Source: Lentilactobacillus parafarraginis DSM 18390 = JCM 14109 (lineage in GTDB: Bacteria > Bacillota > Bacilli > Lactobacillales > Lactobacillaceae). From it: a stretch of 49,732 nucleotides of DNA. How positions within the stretch are numbered: position 1 is the first letter of the stretch; every line of letters starts with the position of its first letter. Positions 24,471-33,410 of this stretch are shown here, one piece after another. The stretch is taken from the NCBI RefSeq assembly GCF_001435895.1, contig NZ_AZFZ01000015.1:1-49732 (forward strand), read 5' to 3'. Made by a program: the position numbers and the translations under genes. The notes beneath the pieces are model-generated. The model did not search any database. It saw only the letters and a program-made list of their open reading frames with translations, and was not told the DNA's origin.

Positions 24471-25895
24471 CTATTTAATGTCAATAAACGGCAGTTGAAA
24501 TAGGGTTGCTAAGTCCTGAATTTGTTGTTCTGATGCTGTAAATGTCAACACCGTATGGTGGCCGCCACCATTTTGAATCCACTTGGTTGCGCCTTCTTTA
24601 AGCCCCATCTTCGGTGTCCAGTATTGCTTGGCAATCGGCAAATGCGGCGTCGGCTTGGTCGGCTTGTGCGCATTAACACCGTAGCCAATCATCCGAAATT
24701 CCGTTCCGAAGTCCGAAATTGTCACGTCCATTGCGTCGCCGTCAATGCCATCAAAGACCAATCTGGCAGGATCGTCCTTACCACCAATGCCCAGCGGATG
24801 AACTTCGATTCGAGGAGTTCCGCTTGCAATTGTTGGGTCAACTTCGAGCATATGTGACCCTAAGATCGCTTCATTGCCCTTCGTCAACTCTAAGGTGTAG
24901 TCTTCCATGAAGACTGTCCGGTCGTTGTGCGTCATAATCTTGAGTAGTCGGTCCAAGGCAGCTGTCTTCCAGTCACCTTCGCCGGCAAACCCGTAACCTT
25001 CTGCCATCAACAATTGGACAGCTAATCCAGGCAACTGTTCCATTCCAAACAAATCTTCAAAGTTTGTTGAAAAGGCGGTATAGCCACCCTTATCAAGAAG
25101 TGCTTTAATTCCAAAATACTCCCGCAGTTGATAACGAACCGAGTGTTCGTACTTTGCTGGGTCGTTGTGCCCCTGCACGAACGTATGTTGAGATTTGAGC
25201 GCTTCATACTTGGCATCAATGTCCTGTTCGGAAACTTTATCCATCTCTTCAACTAAGTTTCCAACTGGCCAGTAATCAACGGTCCAACCAAATTGAATTT
25301 GGCCTTGAACTTTGTCACCTTCCGTTACGGCAACGTTTCTCATGGTATCACCGAACCGGGCAACCTTGATGTTGAAGCTTTCGTTATAAGCGACAGCGAC
25401 ATCTTCCCAATCAGCAATTTCTGATTGAACTTCTGGATCTGCCCAATGACCATAGACAACTTTGTTGTGCTTCTGGAGACGGGCATTGATGTAACCATAT
25501 TCGCGATCACCATGGGCACTTTGATTTAAATTCATATAGTCAAAGTCAATTGAGTCATAGGGAATATGATCCAAGTATTGGGTGGCTAAGTGCATGAGGG
25601 GCTTTTGCAAAAGCTTTGTCCCGCGGATCCAGTTTTTGGCTGGTGAATACGTGTGCATCCAGGTCATCACGCCGGCAACCTTGTCGTTGAAATTTGCTTC
25701 CTTCATAACGGCCGTAATTTCATCGGCAGTCGTTGCCACCGTTTTAAATCGAATCGGGTATGGCATTTTACCAGACTCATTCAATTTTTTAACGATGTCC
25801 TCCGTATCAGAGCGGACTTCAGCTAAGATGTCCTCACCGTAAAGATGCTGACTCCCAACAACAAACCAAAATTCATAATCAGGTACTTTAAGCAT
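24471..25895 (-). CDS. araA: L-arabinose isomerase
   Basis: A cytoplasmic Mn2+-dependent isomerase converting L-arabinose to L-ribulose, and D-galactose to tagatose as a side reaction. At 474 residues it matches the usual length. It starts [18 protein letters not shown]. Metal- and substrate-site regions are visible as [31 protein letters not shown], and [11 protein letters not shown] with the metal-binding histidine region. Start ATG 25895 lies behind AAGGAGAG; an upstream in-frame ATG does not. It stands alone, with no araB, araD or araT beside it, and is divergent from an AraC regulator. Confidence 0.95.
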   Translation of the reverse strand: MLKVPDYEFWFVVGSQHLYGEDILAEVRSDTEDIVKKLNESGKMPYPIRFKTVATTADEITAVMKEANFNDKVAGVMTWMHTYSPAKNWIRGTKLLQKPLMHLATQYLDHIPYDSIDFDYMNLNQSAHGDREYGYINARLQKHNKVVYGHWADPEVQSEIADWEDVAVAYNESFNIKVARFGDTMRNVAVTEGDKVQGQIQFGWTVDYWPVGNLVEEMDKVSEQDIDAKYEALKSQHTFVQGHNDPAKYEHSVRYQLREYFGIKALLDKGGYTAFSTNFEDLFGMEQLPGLAVQLLMAEGYGFAGEGDWKTAALDRLLKIMTHNDRTVFMEDYTLELTKGNEAILGSHMLEVDPTIASGTPRIEVHPLGIGGKDDPARLVFDGIDGDAMDVTISDFGTEFRMIGYGVNAHKPTKPTPHLPIAKQYWTPKMGLKEGATKWIQNGGGHHTVLTFTASEQQIQDLATLFQLPFIDIK

Positions 25896-26155
25896 TAATA
25901 GCTCTCCTTTCGCAAATCTCGAAACAGAAATCAAGATTTGACATTCGGTGAAAAATCATCGAATATAATCTTATTGTTGAGACATCGTTGGCGATCACGG
26001 TTCCTGACATGACCATTTCCAAACAACAACCTCAACACCGTTATCATAAGTTAAAAGCAATTTCAGAAATGTTCGATATTGGGTGAAAAAATAGGCGATT
26101 TTGAGAGTCAGCCCTTAAAATGCTCAACGATGTGATCATGTGAGGAGCGATGTTT

Positions 26156-26977
26156 ATGAGAATTGCATTTAGTAATCCAAATAGTCCGATGCCGTTAGCC
26201 TGTGAGTCAATCGGCTATCATTGGCGGCAATACCCCATTTATCGGCCAAACGGGTACCGTTTCTTTCATTGGCTGCAAACTGAAAGCAGTTCCGGCACGG
26301 TTAAAATTAACGGCAGGGAGATTTCATTACCGCCCAATTCCGCGCTTCTAATCGCCCCGATGATTGCCCACTCCTACGCGGCCGATTCCGACACCGAAGA
26401 ATGGGATACCGCGTATTTGACCATCTACGGGCCGCTCACAAATTACATGGCGAACTTTCTTGATATTAACAAATATCGGGTCTTCACCAACTTATCCAAA
26501 GAAATCAGCGGGTTTATTGAGGCGCATTATCGGGAATTCATCAATAACGATGTTGCGGCCCAAACCACCCAGTCAGCACTGATTTACCATTTCCTGATGC
26601 TCTTACGCAAAAAGGAAACCACTGACCAAACATTGAAGCAGTCTGATCCAATTATTGAACGGATCATTGGCTTTTTAGAGAGCAATTATCAATTTCCCAT
26701 CACCAATAACGAAATCAGTCAGCTAACGGGCTTATCGACCTCTTATCAAAACCGGATTTTTCGATTAAAATACGGCGTGACGCCCCTTCAGTACCTAAGC
26801 GATTATCGAATGCGACAGGCAAAGTACCTGCTGGTCACCCGCCAAGATTTACGGGTTCAAGAAGTTGCCCAGCAGGTGGGCTTTCCCGACACTTCGCGGT
26901 TCATCCAGTTATTCAAAAAATATAATCACGTTACCCCAAAGCAATACAGCCGAACCGCTTATCAGGGCAACAATTGA
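26156..26977 (+). CDS. AraC-family regulator divergent from araA
   Basis: A 273-residue regulator. The N-terminal half is a cupin-type arabinose-binding-like domain (INGREISLPPNSALLIAPMIAHSY). Residues about 175-268 hold the two helix-turn-helix units, with EVAQQVGFPDTSRFIQLFKKYNHVTPKQY at the end. Start ATG 26156 is eight bases from GAGGAG; ATG 26150 is only two bases from it. The position beside araA suggests it controls arabinose use, in place of the GntR-type AraR of other lactobacilli. The 260-bp shared gap has no operator I can define. Confidence 0.88.
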   Translation: MRIAFSNPNSPMPLACESIGYHWRQYPIYRPNGYRFFHWLQTESSSGTVKINGREISLPPNSALLIAPMIAHSYAADSDTEEWDTAYLTIYGPLTNYMANFLDINKYRVFTNLSKEISGFIEAHYREFINNDVAAQTTQSALIYHFLMLLRKKETTDQTLKQSDPIIERIIGFLESNYQFPITNNEISQLTGLSTSYQNRIFRLKYGVTPLQYLSDYRMRQAKYLLVTRQDLRVQEVAQQVGFPDTSRFIQLFKKYNHVTPKQYSRTAYQGNN

Positions 26978-26999
26978 AATCAAAAAATTACGGACATTA

Positions 27000-27055
27000 T
27001 TTAAGGCCATCCAGCAGTTTCTTCCGTTTGGGAAGGATTGCCGGGTGGCCTTAAA
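27000..27055. terminator. Long imperfect hairpin between convergent genes
   Basis: TTTAAGGCCATCC (27000-27012) pairs with GGGTGGCCTTAAA (27043-27055), and an inner TTTCTTCC/GGGAAGGA stem extends it. No T-run follows directly on either strand, so termination is uncertain. The rest of the gap to 27183 shows nothing. Confidence 0.4.
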
Positions 27056-27183
27056 TGATCTAATATGATTTGTTCACAAACTTTGTCGATCAACAAATTC
27101 AAACTGCAATGACGATCAACCAAGTTGGCTTTCTGGCTAACCGAACGCATTGATCCCGGGCGTCGCTTGAAACACCAATTCGT

Positions 27184-27606
27184 TTAACGCTTAGTCTGGA
27201 AATAGTAGTAAACGCCCAACCAATCAAAGGCGTCCTCGTACACCAATCTATCCGACTGACCGGCGAGAAATCGCTTGTATTCGTCAGCGGAAACACCGGT
27301 AATTTGCCGCACGGTCTCCGGAGTTAGCCGCAAGTCACGGATCTCAAACTTCATGCCGTTCAGTAGGTACGCCGACCGGGTGTCCAGATGAGGCAACAGC
27401 TGCTTAAAGGCGACCTTGCGCATCCTTTCAGCTGCTAAGTCATAAGTGTCGACGTCCAAGTGGCCGGCCAAAAAATCAGGTAGGTCGTCTGAGCCAATCT
27501 GAATGACGGCCCGCACCTGGTCGTCAGAATAGTTGAGTTGTTTTTGCCAATTGTTAATTAACGTTAGATCATAAGAAATCTGTTGGTTATCAGTTGTTTG
27601 GGTCAT
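27184..27606 (-). CDS. Uncharacterised protein with internally duplicated HTH-like unit
   Basis: A 140-residue protein of unknown function. Two similar stretches are visible. One is at about residues 22-45 (YSDDQVRAVIQIGSDDLPDFLAG); the other is at about residues 95-118 (LTPETVRQITGVSADEYKRFLAG). Both fit a helix-turn-helix-like pattern followed by FLAG. The start is ATG 27606 (MTQTTDNQQ) with GGAGG six to seven bases before it. The longer frame running into the LacI gene has no basis. It is 25 bases downstream of the LacI regulator and probably shares its transcript. A DNA-binding or partner role is possible but unproven. Confidence 0.7.
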   Translation of the reverse strand: MTQTTDNQQISYDLTLINNWQKQLNYSDDQVRAVIQIGSDDLPDFLAGHLDVDTYDLAAERMRKVAFKQLLPHLDTRSAYLLNGMKFEIRDLRLTPETVRQITGVSADEYKRFLAGQSDRLVYEDAFDWLGVYYYFQTKR

Positions 27607-27631
27607 CAAATTCCTCCAAAAATTTTTAACG

Positions 27632-28618
27632 TCATTTTCGTAATGAATCCCGCTGGAGCAGCTTGATTGGCAGGATATACTTATCCAAAAGCTGTTCGTC
27701 GTTTTTCTGCAGACGATTAAATAAGAGCCGCACCAGTAAATCAGCGATATCGCTAACCGGCTGCACAATCGTGCTGAGTTCGGGGTGATATTCCTGCACG
27801 TAGGTTGAACCGTCGTAGCCGATTACCTGCACGTCATTTGGGACCGTCATTCCCAACTTTTGGGCTTCCTGAATGCACAACAGGGCCGTTTGATCATCGG
27901 TACAGAAGATCCCATCCGGTTTTTTGGCCGCTAGTTTCTCACGGATGGTCGCCCGCCGAATGGTCGGGGTGGCGTTAAATGGAAACCGGACCGTTACGAC
28001 CGATTGGCCATGGCCCTTGGCGCCCTCCACAAAGCCAGTCATCCGGCCGTTATTGGGGACCTTCTTTTCCAAACTGCCGGCAACCAGCATCAACTTGTGA
28101 GAGCCTTTCTCAATCAACGTTCGCGCGGCCAATTCACCGCCGGCCTGGTTATCGGAACTGACCGTGGGGATCTTGTTCTGAAAATACCGGTCATACGACA
28201 CAATTGGCAGTCCAGACATCTTGTATTCCTTGATCCCCTCGTTGTGGGAGCCAGTGATAATGCCATCCACCTGGTTGGCCATCAGCATTTTCAAATATTG
28301 CTGCTCCTTTTGCGGATTATCCATACTATTGCAGATAATGGCTTTGTATCCCTTAGCGAACAGCCGGTTCTCGATTTCTTCAACCACTTCGGCAATCAAT
28401 GGATTTTCCAGGCTGGCAAAAATCAGTCCGACCAGCTTAAACTGCTTACCTTGCAGAACCCGGGCCGCTAAGCTCGGCTGGTAGTTCAGCTGCTGCATGG
28501 CCGCAAAGACCTTCTCCTTAGTTGCCGCTGACAAATAACCCCGATCATTGATCACCCGGGAAACGGTCGTTACGGAAACGCCCGCCAGCTTTGCAACATC
28601 CGTCAATTTTGGCTGCAT
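27632..28618 (-). CDS. LacI-family regulator of the sucrose/alpha-glucoside operon
   Basis: A 328-residue repressor. Residues 4-25 (LTDVAKLAGVSVTTVSRVIN) are the LacI helix-turn-helix and residues 60 onward a sugar-binding effector domain (LVGLIFASLENPLIAEVVEEIE), in the ScrR/MsmR-type subgroup. It is divergent from the alpha-glucosidase-sucrose phosphorylase-symporter operon. A 20-bp palindrome with a central CG lies over that operon's -35 element, so direct repression relieved by a sugar is inferred. The effector could be sucrose or a glucose disaccharide. Confidence 0.9.
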   Translation of the reverse strand: MQPKLTDVAKLAGVSVTTVSRVINDRGYLSAATKEKVFAAMQQLNYQPSLAARVLQGKQFKLVGLIFASLENPLIAEVVEEIENRLFAKGYKAIICNSMDNPQKEQQYLKMLMANQVDGIITGSHNEGIKEYKMSGLPIVSYDRYFQNKIPTVSSDNQAGGELAARTLIEKGSHKLMLVAGSLEKKVPNNGRMTGFVEGAKGHGQSVVTVRFPFNATPTIRRATIREKLAAKKPDGIFCTDDQTALLCIQEAQKLGMTVPNDVQVIGYDGSTYVQEYHPELSTIVQPVSDIADLLVRLLFNRLQKNDEQLLDKYILPIKLLQRDSLRK

Positions 28619-28686
28619 GACTCCACCCCTTATCGCATTTTCTCAGTATCAAGTATAGCATACCCGAAAAATCTTTTATGATAATT

Positions 28687-28728
28687 TATGTCAAACGATT
28701 GACATATCGAGTTGTCAGCGTGTATGAT
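28687..28728 (+). promoter_or_regulatory. LacI-type operator and promoter of the alpha-glucoside operon
   Basis: TATGTCAAAC-GATTGACATA (28687-28706) is a 20-bp palindrome with one mismatched pair and a central CG, the usual LacI-family form. Its right arm contains the -35 TTGACA (28699-28704). After 18 bases comes the -10 TATGAT (28723-28728). Repressor binding would block polymerase. Confidence 0.8.
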
Positions 28729-28772
28729 GGATTTTGTGAAAGGGGTTTCAATAATTATGAGAGGTGAGCAAG

Positions 28773-30422
28773 TTGATTAATAATCAGGCCAATCCAAACT
28801 GGTGGCAGAATGCCGTTGGCTACCAGATTTATCCCAAGAGCTTCTTGGACAGCAACCATGACGGCATCGGTGACTTACAGGGGATCATCCAAAAAATCCC
28901 CTATATTAAATCACTGGGGGTCAACTTCGTCTGGCTGTCACCATTCTTCGCCTCGCCAAACGTTGATAATGGTTATGACGTTTCGGATTATCAGGCAATT
29001 GATCCCCAGTACGGATCACTGAACGATACGCTTGAAATGATCTCCAAGTTTCATGACAATGACATCCGGGTGGTCTTCGATCTGGTCATCAACCACACCT
29101 CTGACCAGCATAAGTGGTTTGAGGAAGCCAAAAAATCAGTGACCAACCCCTACCATGATTTCTATATTTGGCGCAAACCGGTTGCCGGCCACGTTCCAAA
29201 TAACTGGGTGTCACTCTTTGGCGGTTCGGCCTGGACCTATAATCAGGCGACCGACGAGTACTACTACCACCTGTTTGCCAAGCAACAGCCGGATTTGAAC
29301 TGGGAGAATCCCAAGGTTCACCAGGCAGTTGCCAAAATCATCGATTGGTGGGCTAAGCGTGGCGTTGACGGCTTCCGGCTGGACGCAATTTCCCATTTAA
29401 AGAAGAATCAGTCATTCAAGGATGTCATTGACCAGGAGGACGCCATGAACAACGTGCCGGGAATCGACCAGCTGCTGGCCGGGCTCAGCACGGACTTCAA
29501 ACGCAACCACCTAATGACCGTCGGTGAAGCTGGTGGCGTGCCGGTCACCGGTGCAAAACGCTGGGTGGCCGCCAAAACCGGCTACTTCAACATGATTTTC
29601 CAATTTGACCACGTCAGTTTCTGGGAAAAGTTCACTGTCGGCAAAGTCGACGTCGCTCAACTCAGACAGGCGCTCTCCAACTGGCAAACCGGCCTGGAGG
29701 GGATCGGTTGGAACGCGCTGTTCCTGGAAAATCACGATTTACCGCGAGCCGTTTCGTACTTCGGCAACGACACCACGATGCGGGCCCAAAGTGCGACTGC
29801 CCTGGCGATGATGTACTTTCTTATGAAGGGCACGCCCTTTATCTACCAGGGACAGGAACTCGGGATGACCAACGAGAATTTCACCCACATCGATCAGTAC
29901 CGGGACCTGGATTCCAAACGCTTCTACAAGGAAGAGTTGGCAAAGGGCGCCTCTCCTGAGGACATTCTGTTCAAGCTTCGCAGCAAGAGTCGAGACAACG
30001 CCCGCACCCCATTTCCATGGGATGCCAGTCCGACCGGGGGCTTCAGCGATCACACGCCATGGATTGACATGAACGCCAATCACGACGCCATCAACGTCGC
30101 CACTGAAACCCAGGAACCGGAGTCGGTTTTAAACTTTTACCGCAAGCTGGTTCATCTCAGATTAACTGACCCGGTTCTTCTCAACGGACAGTACCAGCTG
30201 ATTGACACGCACGACCACCAGCTCTACGTTTACACCCGCGAAACCGGGAAAACCGGCTACCTGATCATCACCAACCTGAGTGACAACCCGGCCGCGTTCA
30301 CAATCCCATCACCCTATCAGCATCTCAAGCTGGTCCTGAGTAACACGGCAGCCAAACCAACTGCCCGGGCCCTGACGCTTGCGCCATGGTGCGCCTACCT
30401 GTGCAAATACGAAAGGAATTGA
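28773..30422 (+). CDS. GH13 alpha-glucosidase (GH13_31-like)
   Basis: A cytoplasmic alpha-glucosidase of about 549 residues, of the oligo-1,6-glucosidase/DexB/maltase group. The sequence opens with WWQNAVGYQIYPKSF. Catalytic residues are the nucleophile D204 in FRLDAIS, acid/base E252 in GEAGG and D322 in ENHDLPR. The residue after the nucleophile is Ala205, where 1,6-specific enzymes commonly carry Val, so alpha-1,4 or sucrose-like substrates are plausible (inference). Start: TTG 28773 is five bases after AGAGGTGA, while GTG 28764 lies within that site and is less likely. First gene of a three-gene operon, 7 bases before sucrose phosphorylase. Confidence 0.88.
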   Translation: MINNQANPNWWQNAVGYQIYPKSFLDSNHDGIGDLQGIIQKIPYIKSLGVNFVWLSPFFASPNVDNGYDVSDYQAIDPQYGSLNDTLEMISKFHDNDIRVVFDLVINHTSDQHKWFEEAKKSVTNPYHDFYIWRKPVAGHVPNNWVSLFGGSAWTYNQATDEYYYHLFAKQQPDLNWENPKVHQAVAKIIDWWAKRGVDGFRLDAISHLKKNQSFKDVIDQEDAMNNVPGIDQLLAGLSTDFKRNHLMTVGEAGGVPVTGAKRWVAAKTGYFNMIFQFDHVSFWEKFTVGKVDVAQLRQALSNWQTGLEGIGWNALFLENHDLPRAVSYFGNDTTMRAQSATALAMMYFLMKGTPFIYQGQELGMTNENFTHIDQYRDLDSKRFYKEELAKGASPEDILFKLRSKSRDNARTPFPWDASPTGGFSDHTPWIDMNANHDAINVATETQEPESVLNFYRKLVHLRLTDPVLLNGQYQLIDTHDHQLYVYTRETGKTGYLIITNLSDNPAAFTIPSPYQHLKLVLSNTAAKPTARALTLAPWCAYLCKYERN

Positions 30423-30429
30423 CTAACTC

Positions 30430-31908
30430 ATGAAATTAACAAATAAAGCAATGCTCATCACCTACCCCGACAGTCTCGGCAATAACATCAAGGACCTCCA
30501 AACCGTCCTCGATAAGCACCTGAAAGGCGTTGTCGGCGGCGTTCATCTCCTGCCATTTTTCCCATCGTCAGCCGACCGTGGTTTTGCACCTATGGATTAC
30601 ACGAAGGTCGATGCCAAATTTGGCGACTGGGATGACGTCCGCAAGCTGGCACAATCCTACTACCTGATGTTTGATTTTATGGTCAACCATATTTCCAAGC
30701 AATCCCACTATTTTAAGGACTTTCAGGAAAAACACAACGCTTCCGCTTACCGCGACCTGTTCATTCACTGGAACGAATTTTGGCCAAAGGGCCGCCCAAC
30801 CCAAGCCGATATCGACCTGATTTATAAGCGCAAGCCAAAGGCCCCGGTCCAAACAGTCACGTTTGCCGACGGTCAGAAAGAAGCCGTCTGGAACACGTTT
30901 GGCGAAGACCAAATCGACATGGACGTTACCAAGCCAGTCACTAAGCAATTTATTTCCGATACCCTCAACTTCCTGATGGATCAGGGGGCATCCATTATTC
31001 GGCTTGATGCGTTCGCCTACGCGGTTAAAAAGCTCGACACCAACGACTTTTTCGTTGAACCAGAAATCTGGGATCTCCTCAAAGAAATCAATCAGATTAC
31101 CGCCCCGAAACAAACGATGCTGCTGCCGGAAATCCACGAAAATTATCACATTGTTCGCAAGATTACCGACCACGACTACTTCAGCTACGACTTCGCCTTA
31201 CCCATCGTGACCCTGTACAGCCTGTATTCCGGTAAGACCGATCGGCTCGCCGGGTGGCTCAAGAATAGTCCGATGAAGCAGTTTACCACCCTTGATACCC
31301 ACGATGGCATCGGCGTCGTTGATGCCAAGGACATCCTGACCGATGACGAAATGGATTACACAAAGGAAGAAATGTATAAGGTTGGTGCCAACGTCAAGAA
31401 GGTTTACTCAAGTACCGCCTACCACAACCTCGACGTTTACCAAATCAACACCACCTACTACTCAGCCCTTGGCGACAATGATCAGGCTTACCTGCTTGCC
31501 CGGGCAGTTCAGGTATTCGCCCCCGGCATCCCTCAGGTTTACTACGTGGGGTTACTAGCCGGCAAGAATGATTTGGCCCTGCTGGAAAAGACCAAGGAAG
31601 GCCGCAATATCAACCGGCACTATTACTCGCTGGATGAAATTGACCAGCAAACCCAACGGCCGGTTGTTAAAGCCTTGTTTAACTTGCTGAAGTTCAGAAA
31701 CAAGAGTGCCGCGTTTGACCTTGACGGCGCCATCGATGTGAAGCAGCCAAGCGAAACCGAGATTCAGGTCACCCGGCGATCTGCCGATGGGAAAACCAGC
31801 GCGACTTTGGCAGCCAACCTCAAGACCCAACAATTCACCATCACCGAAACCACGCCGGATGGCCAAACCACCCAGGTGCTCACCAGCAACTTATCGCTTG
31901 TCGATTAG
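30430..31908 (+). CDS. gtfA: Sucrose phosphorylase, GH13_18
   Basis: A cytoplasmic enzyme that splits sucrose with phosphate into alpha-glucose-1-phosphate and fructose, saving one ATP. At 492 residues it has the expected length. Hallmarks are the opening [24 protein letters not shown], nucleophile D193 in [12 protein letters not shown], acid/base E234 in LLPEIHE, the [13 protein letters not shown] segment and [13 protein letters not shown]. The sequence follows Leuconostoc sucrose phosphorylase closely. Sucrose-6-phosphate or glucosylglycerate specificity is a minor alternative. Middle gene of the LacI-controlled operon; its product can enter glycolysis via phosphoglucomutase. Confidence 0.94.
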   Translation: MKLTNKAMLITYPDSLGNNIKDLQTVLDKHLKGVVGGVHLLPFFPSSADRGFAPMDYTKVDAKFGDWDDVRKLAQSYYLMFDFMVNHISKQSHYFKDFQEKHNASAYRDLFIHWNEFWPKGRPTQADIDLIYKRKPKAPVQTVTFADGQKEAVWNTFGEDQIDMDVTKPVTKQFISDTLNFLMDQGASIIRLDAFAYAVKKLDTNDFFVEPEIWDLLKEINQITAPKQTMLLPEIHENYHIVRKITDHDYFSYDFALPIVTLYSLYSGKTDRLAGWLKNSPMKQFTTLDTHDGIGVVDAKDILTDDEMDYTKEEMYKVGANVKKVYSSTAYHNLDVYQINTTYYSALGDNDQAYLLARAVQVFAPGIPQVYYVGLLAGKNDLALLEKTKEGRNINRHYYSLDEIDQQTQRPVVKALFNLLKFRNKSAAFDLDGAIDVKQPSETEIQVTRRSADGKTSATLAANLKTQQFTITETTPDGQTTQVLTSNLSLVD

Positions 31909-31932
31909 TCAGTCAGATTGGAAGGATTAAAA

Positions 31933-33318
31933 ATGAAAATGACACAAACATTGCCTGCGGGTTCCGATAAACTCACAACTAACGAAAACATCACCAACAA
32001 AGAACGTCTCAGTTACGGGGCGAGTGACTTTGCCTGTAACGTTGCCAACGGCATGGTCGGCACGTACCTGATGTACTACTACACCGATGTCTTCGGCCTG
32101 GCCGCCGGGGCAATCGGTACCCTGTTCTTCATCGCCAGAATTGTCGACGCGATTTCTGGCCCAACCTGGGGGATCATGATTGACCGCACCCATACCCGGT
32201 GGGGCAAGAGTCGGCCGTTCTTCCTGTGGTTCTCAATTCCCTACGCAATCTTCTTTATCTTGGCATTCTCGTCAGTTCCCCTCGGACCGCTTGGAAAGCT
32301 GGTCTGGGCCTATGTAACCTACATTGCCATTGATATTCTCTATCTCGGCATTAACATCCCCATCACGTCAATGCTGCCAAGTTTGACCGCCAATCCTCAG
32401 GAACGGGTGCGATTCAGTACCGTCCGTCAAGTACTGGCAACTACCGGTGCGACCCTGATTTCAATCATGGTGCTGCCTGCCGTTTCCCTGCTGGGTCAGG
32501 GCAATGACAAGCGCGGCTTTCTGATCACGGCGATTATTGTCGCCATTTTAACGGCATTTCTCCTGCTCCTAACCTTTAAGAACACCCGTGAACGGGTTCA
32601 CCCGCGTCACCAAGAAAAATTAACGTTGAAACAGTCGGCCAAGGCGCTTAAAGGCAACTGGCCATGGATGATCATTTCCCTGATGTACTTCTTTTTCTGG
32701 ATCGGCATGCAGACCAAGCTTCAAGTGACGGTCTACTTCTTCAAGTACAACATGCACAATGCCGATTTGGCTTCATTCATGCTTGGACTGCAAGCGCTCT
32801 CACTTGTTGTGATCGTCTTCACGCCATTCCTAACCCGCCACTTTGGTAAGAAAGGCACGATGGTCATTGGCCTGGGGCTCTGTGTTATCAGTCAATTAAT
32901 TCTGGGCGTTGGTGCCAAAATGATGAACGTGCCAATCCTTGCCGGCGCCACCATTCTGGGTTACTTCGGTAACGGCTTCTTCGCTGGTCTGTTGCCAGTG
33001 ATGTTGGCCGACACCGTGGACTACGGTGAATGGAAGAACGGTGTCCGCGCTGAAGGCCTGGTCACCTCATTCTCCGGCATCGCTTCCAACCTAGGAATGG
33101 GCATGGGCGGCGTTGTCACCGGCTTTCTGCTCAGCATGAACGGCTATGTCGCTAACCACGCGCAGACAGCGCAAGCCCTCAAGGCAATTGAGATGAACTT
33201 TGTCTGGGTTCCGTTCATTGGCTTTGGCATCGGGTTAATTCTGATGTACTTCTACAAGTTTGATAAGATGCAGCCGAAAATTGAAGCTGATTTGAAGATG
33301 CGTCACGAAGCAGCTTAG
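31933..33318 (+). CDS. GPH-family sugar:cation symporter of the sucrose operon
   Basis: A 461-residue membrane transporter with about 12 helices. The GPH landmarks are YGASDFACNVANGMVGTYLMYYYTDVFG, the loop IDRTHTRWGKSRPFF and VDYGEWKNGVRAEGL. It has no C-terminal EIIA-like domain of the LacS type. Start ATG 31933 lies seven to eight bases after GGAAGGA; an earlier TTG frame overlaps that site. Third gene of the operon, 24 bases after sucrose phosphorylase, so uptake of unphosphorylated sucrose or another glucoside is inferred, which fits phosphorolysis inside the cell. Confidence 0.88.
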   Translation: MKMTQTLPAGSDKLTTNENITNKERLSYGASDFACNVANGMVGTYLMYYYTDVFGLAAGAIGTLFFIARIVDAISGPTWGIMIDRTHTRWGKSRPFFLWFSIPYAIFFILAFSSVPLGPLGKLVWAYVTYIAIDILYLGINIPITSMLPSLTANPQERVRFSTVRQVLATTGATLISIMVLPAVSLLGQGNDKRGFLITAIIVAILTAFLLLLTFKNTRERVHPRHQEKLTLKQSAKALKGNWPWMIISLMYFFFWIGMQTKLQVTVYFFKYNMHNADLASFMLGLQALSLVVIVFTPFLTRHFGKKGTMVIGLGLCVISQLILGVGAKMMNVPILAGATILGYFGNGFFAGLLPVMLADTVDYGEWKNGVRAEGLVTSFSGIASNLGMGMGGVVTGFLLSMNGYVANHAQTAQALKAIEMNFVWVPFIGFGIGLILMYFYKFDKMQPKIEADLKMRHEAA

Positions 33319-33331
33319 AAACTTTGCCACT

Positions 33332-33370
33332 CAAAAGGGCAGGTACGCAAATAACGTACCTGCTCTTTTG
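33332..33370. terminator. bidirectional intrinsic terminator
   Basis: CAAAAGGGCAGGTACG pairs with CGTACCTGCTCTTTTG around an eight-base loop. It lies at the end of the sucrose operon, facing the surface-protein gene. Confidence 0.85.
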
Positions 33371-33410
33371 TCGTCTATTCTATTCAATTCCTCTAATCGG
33401 GATTCATTCG

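Noticed and set aside
27607-27768. N-terminal extension of the duplicated-HTH gene into the LacI gene
   Set aside because: Composition is out-of-frame LacI sequence and the true ATG has a strong GGAGG.
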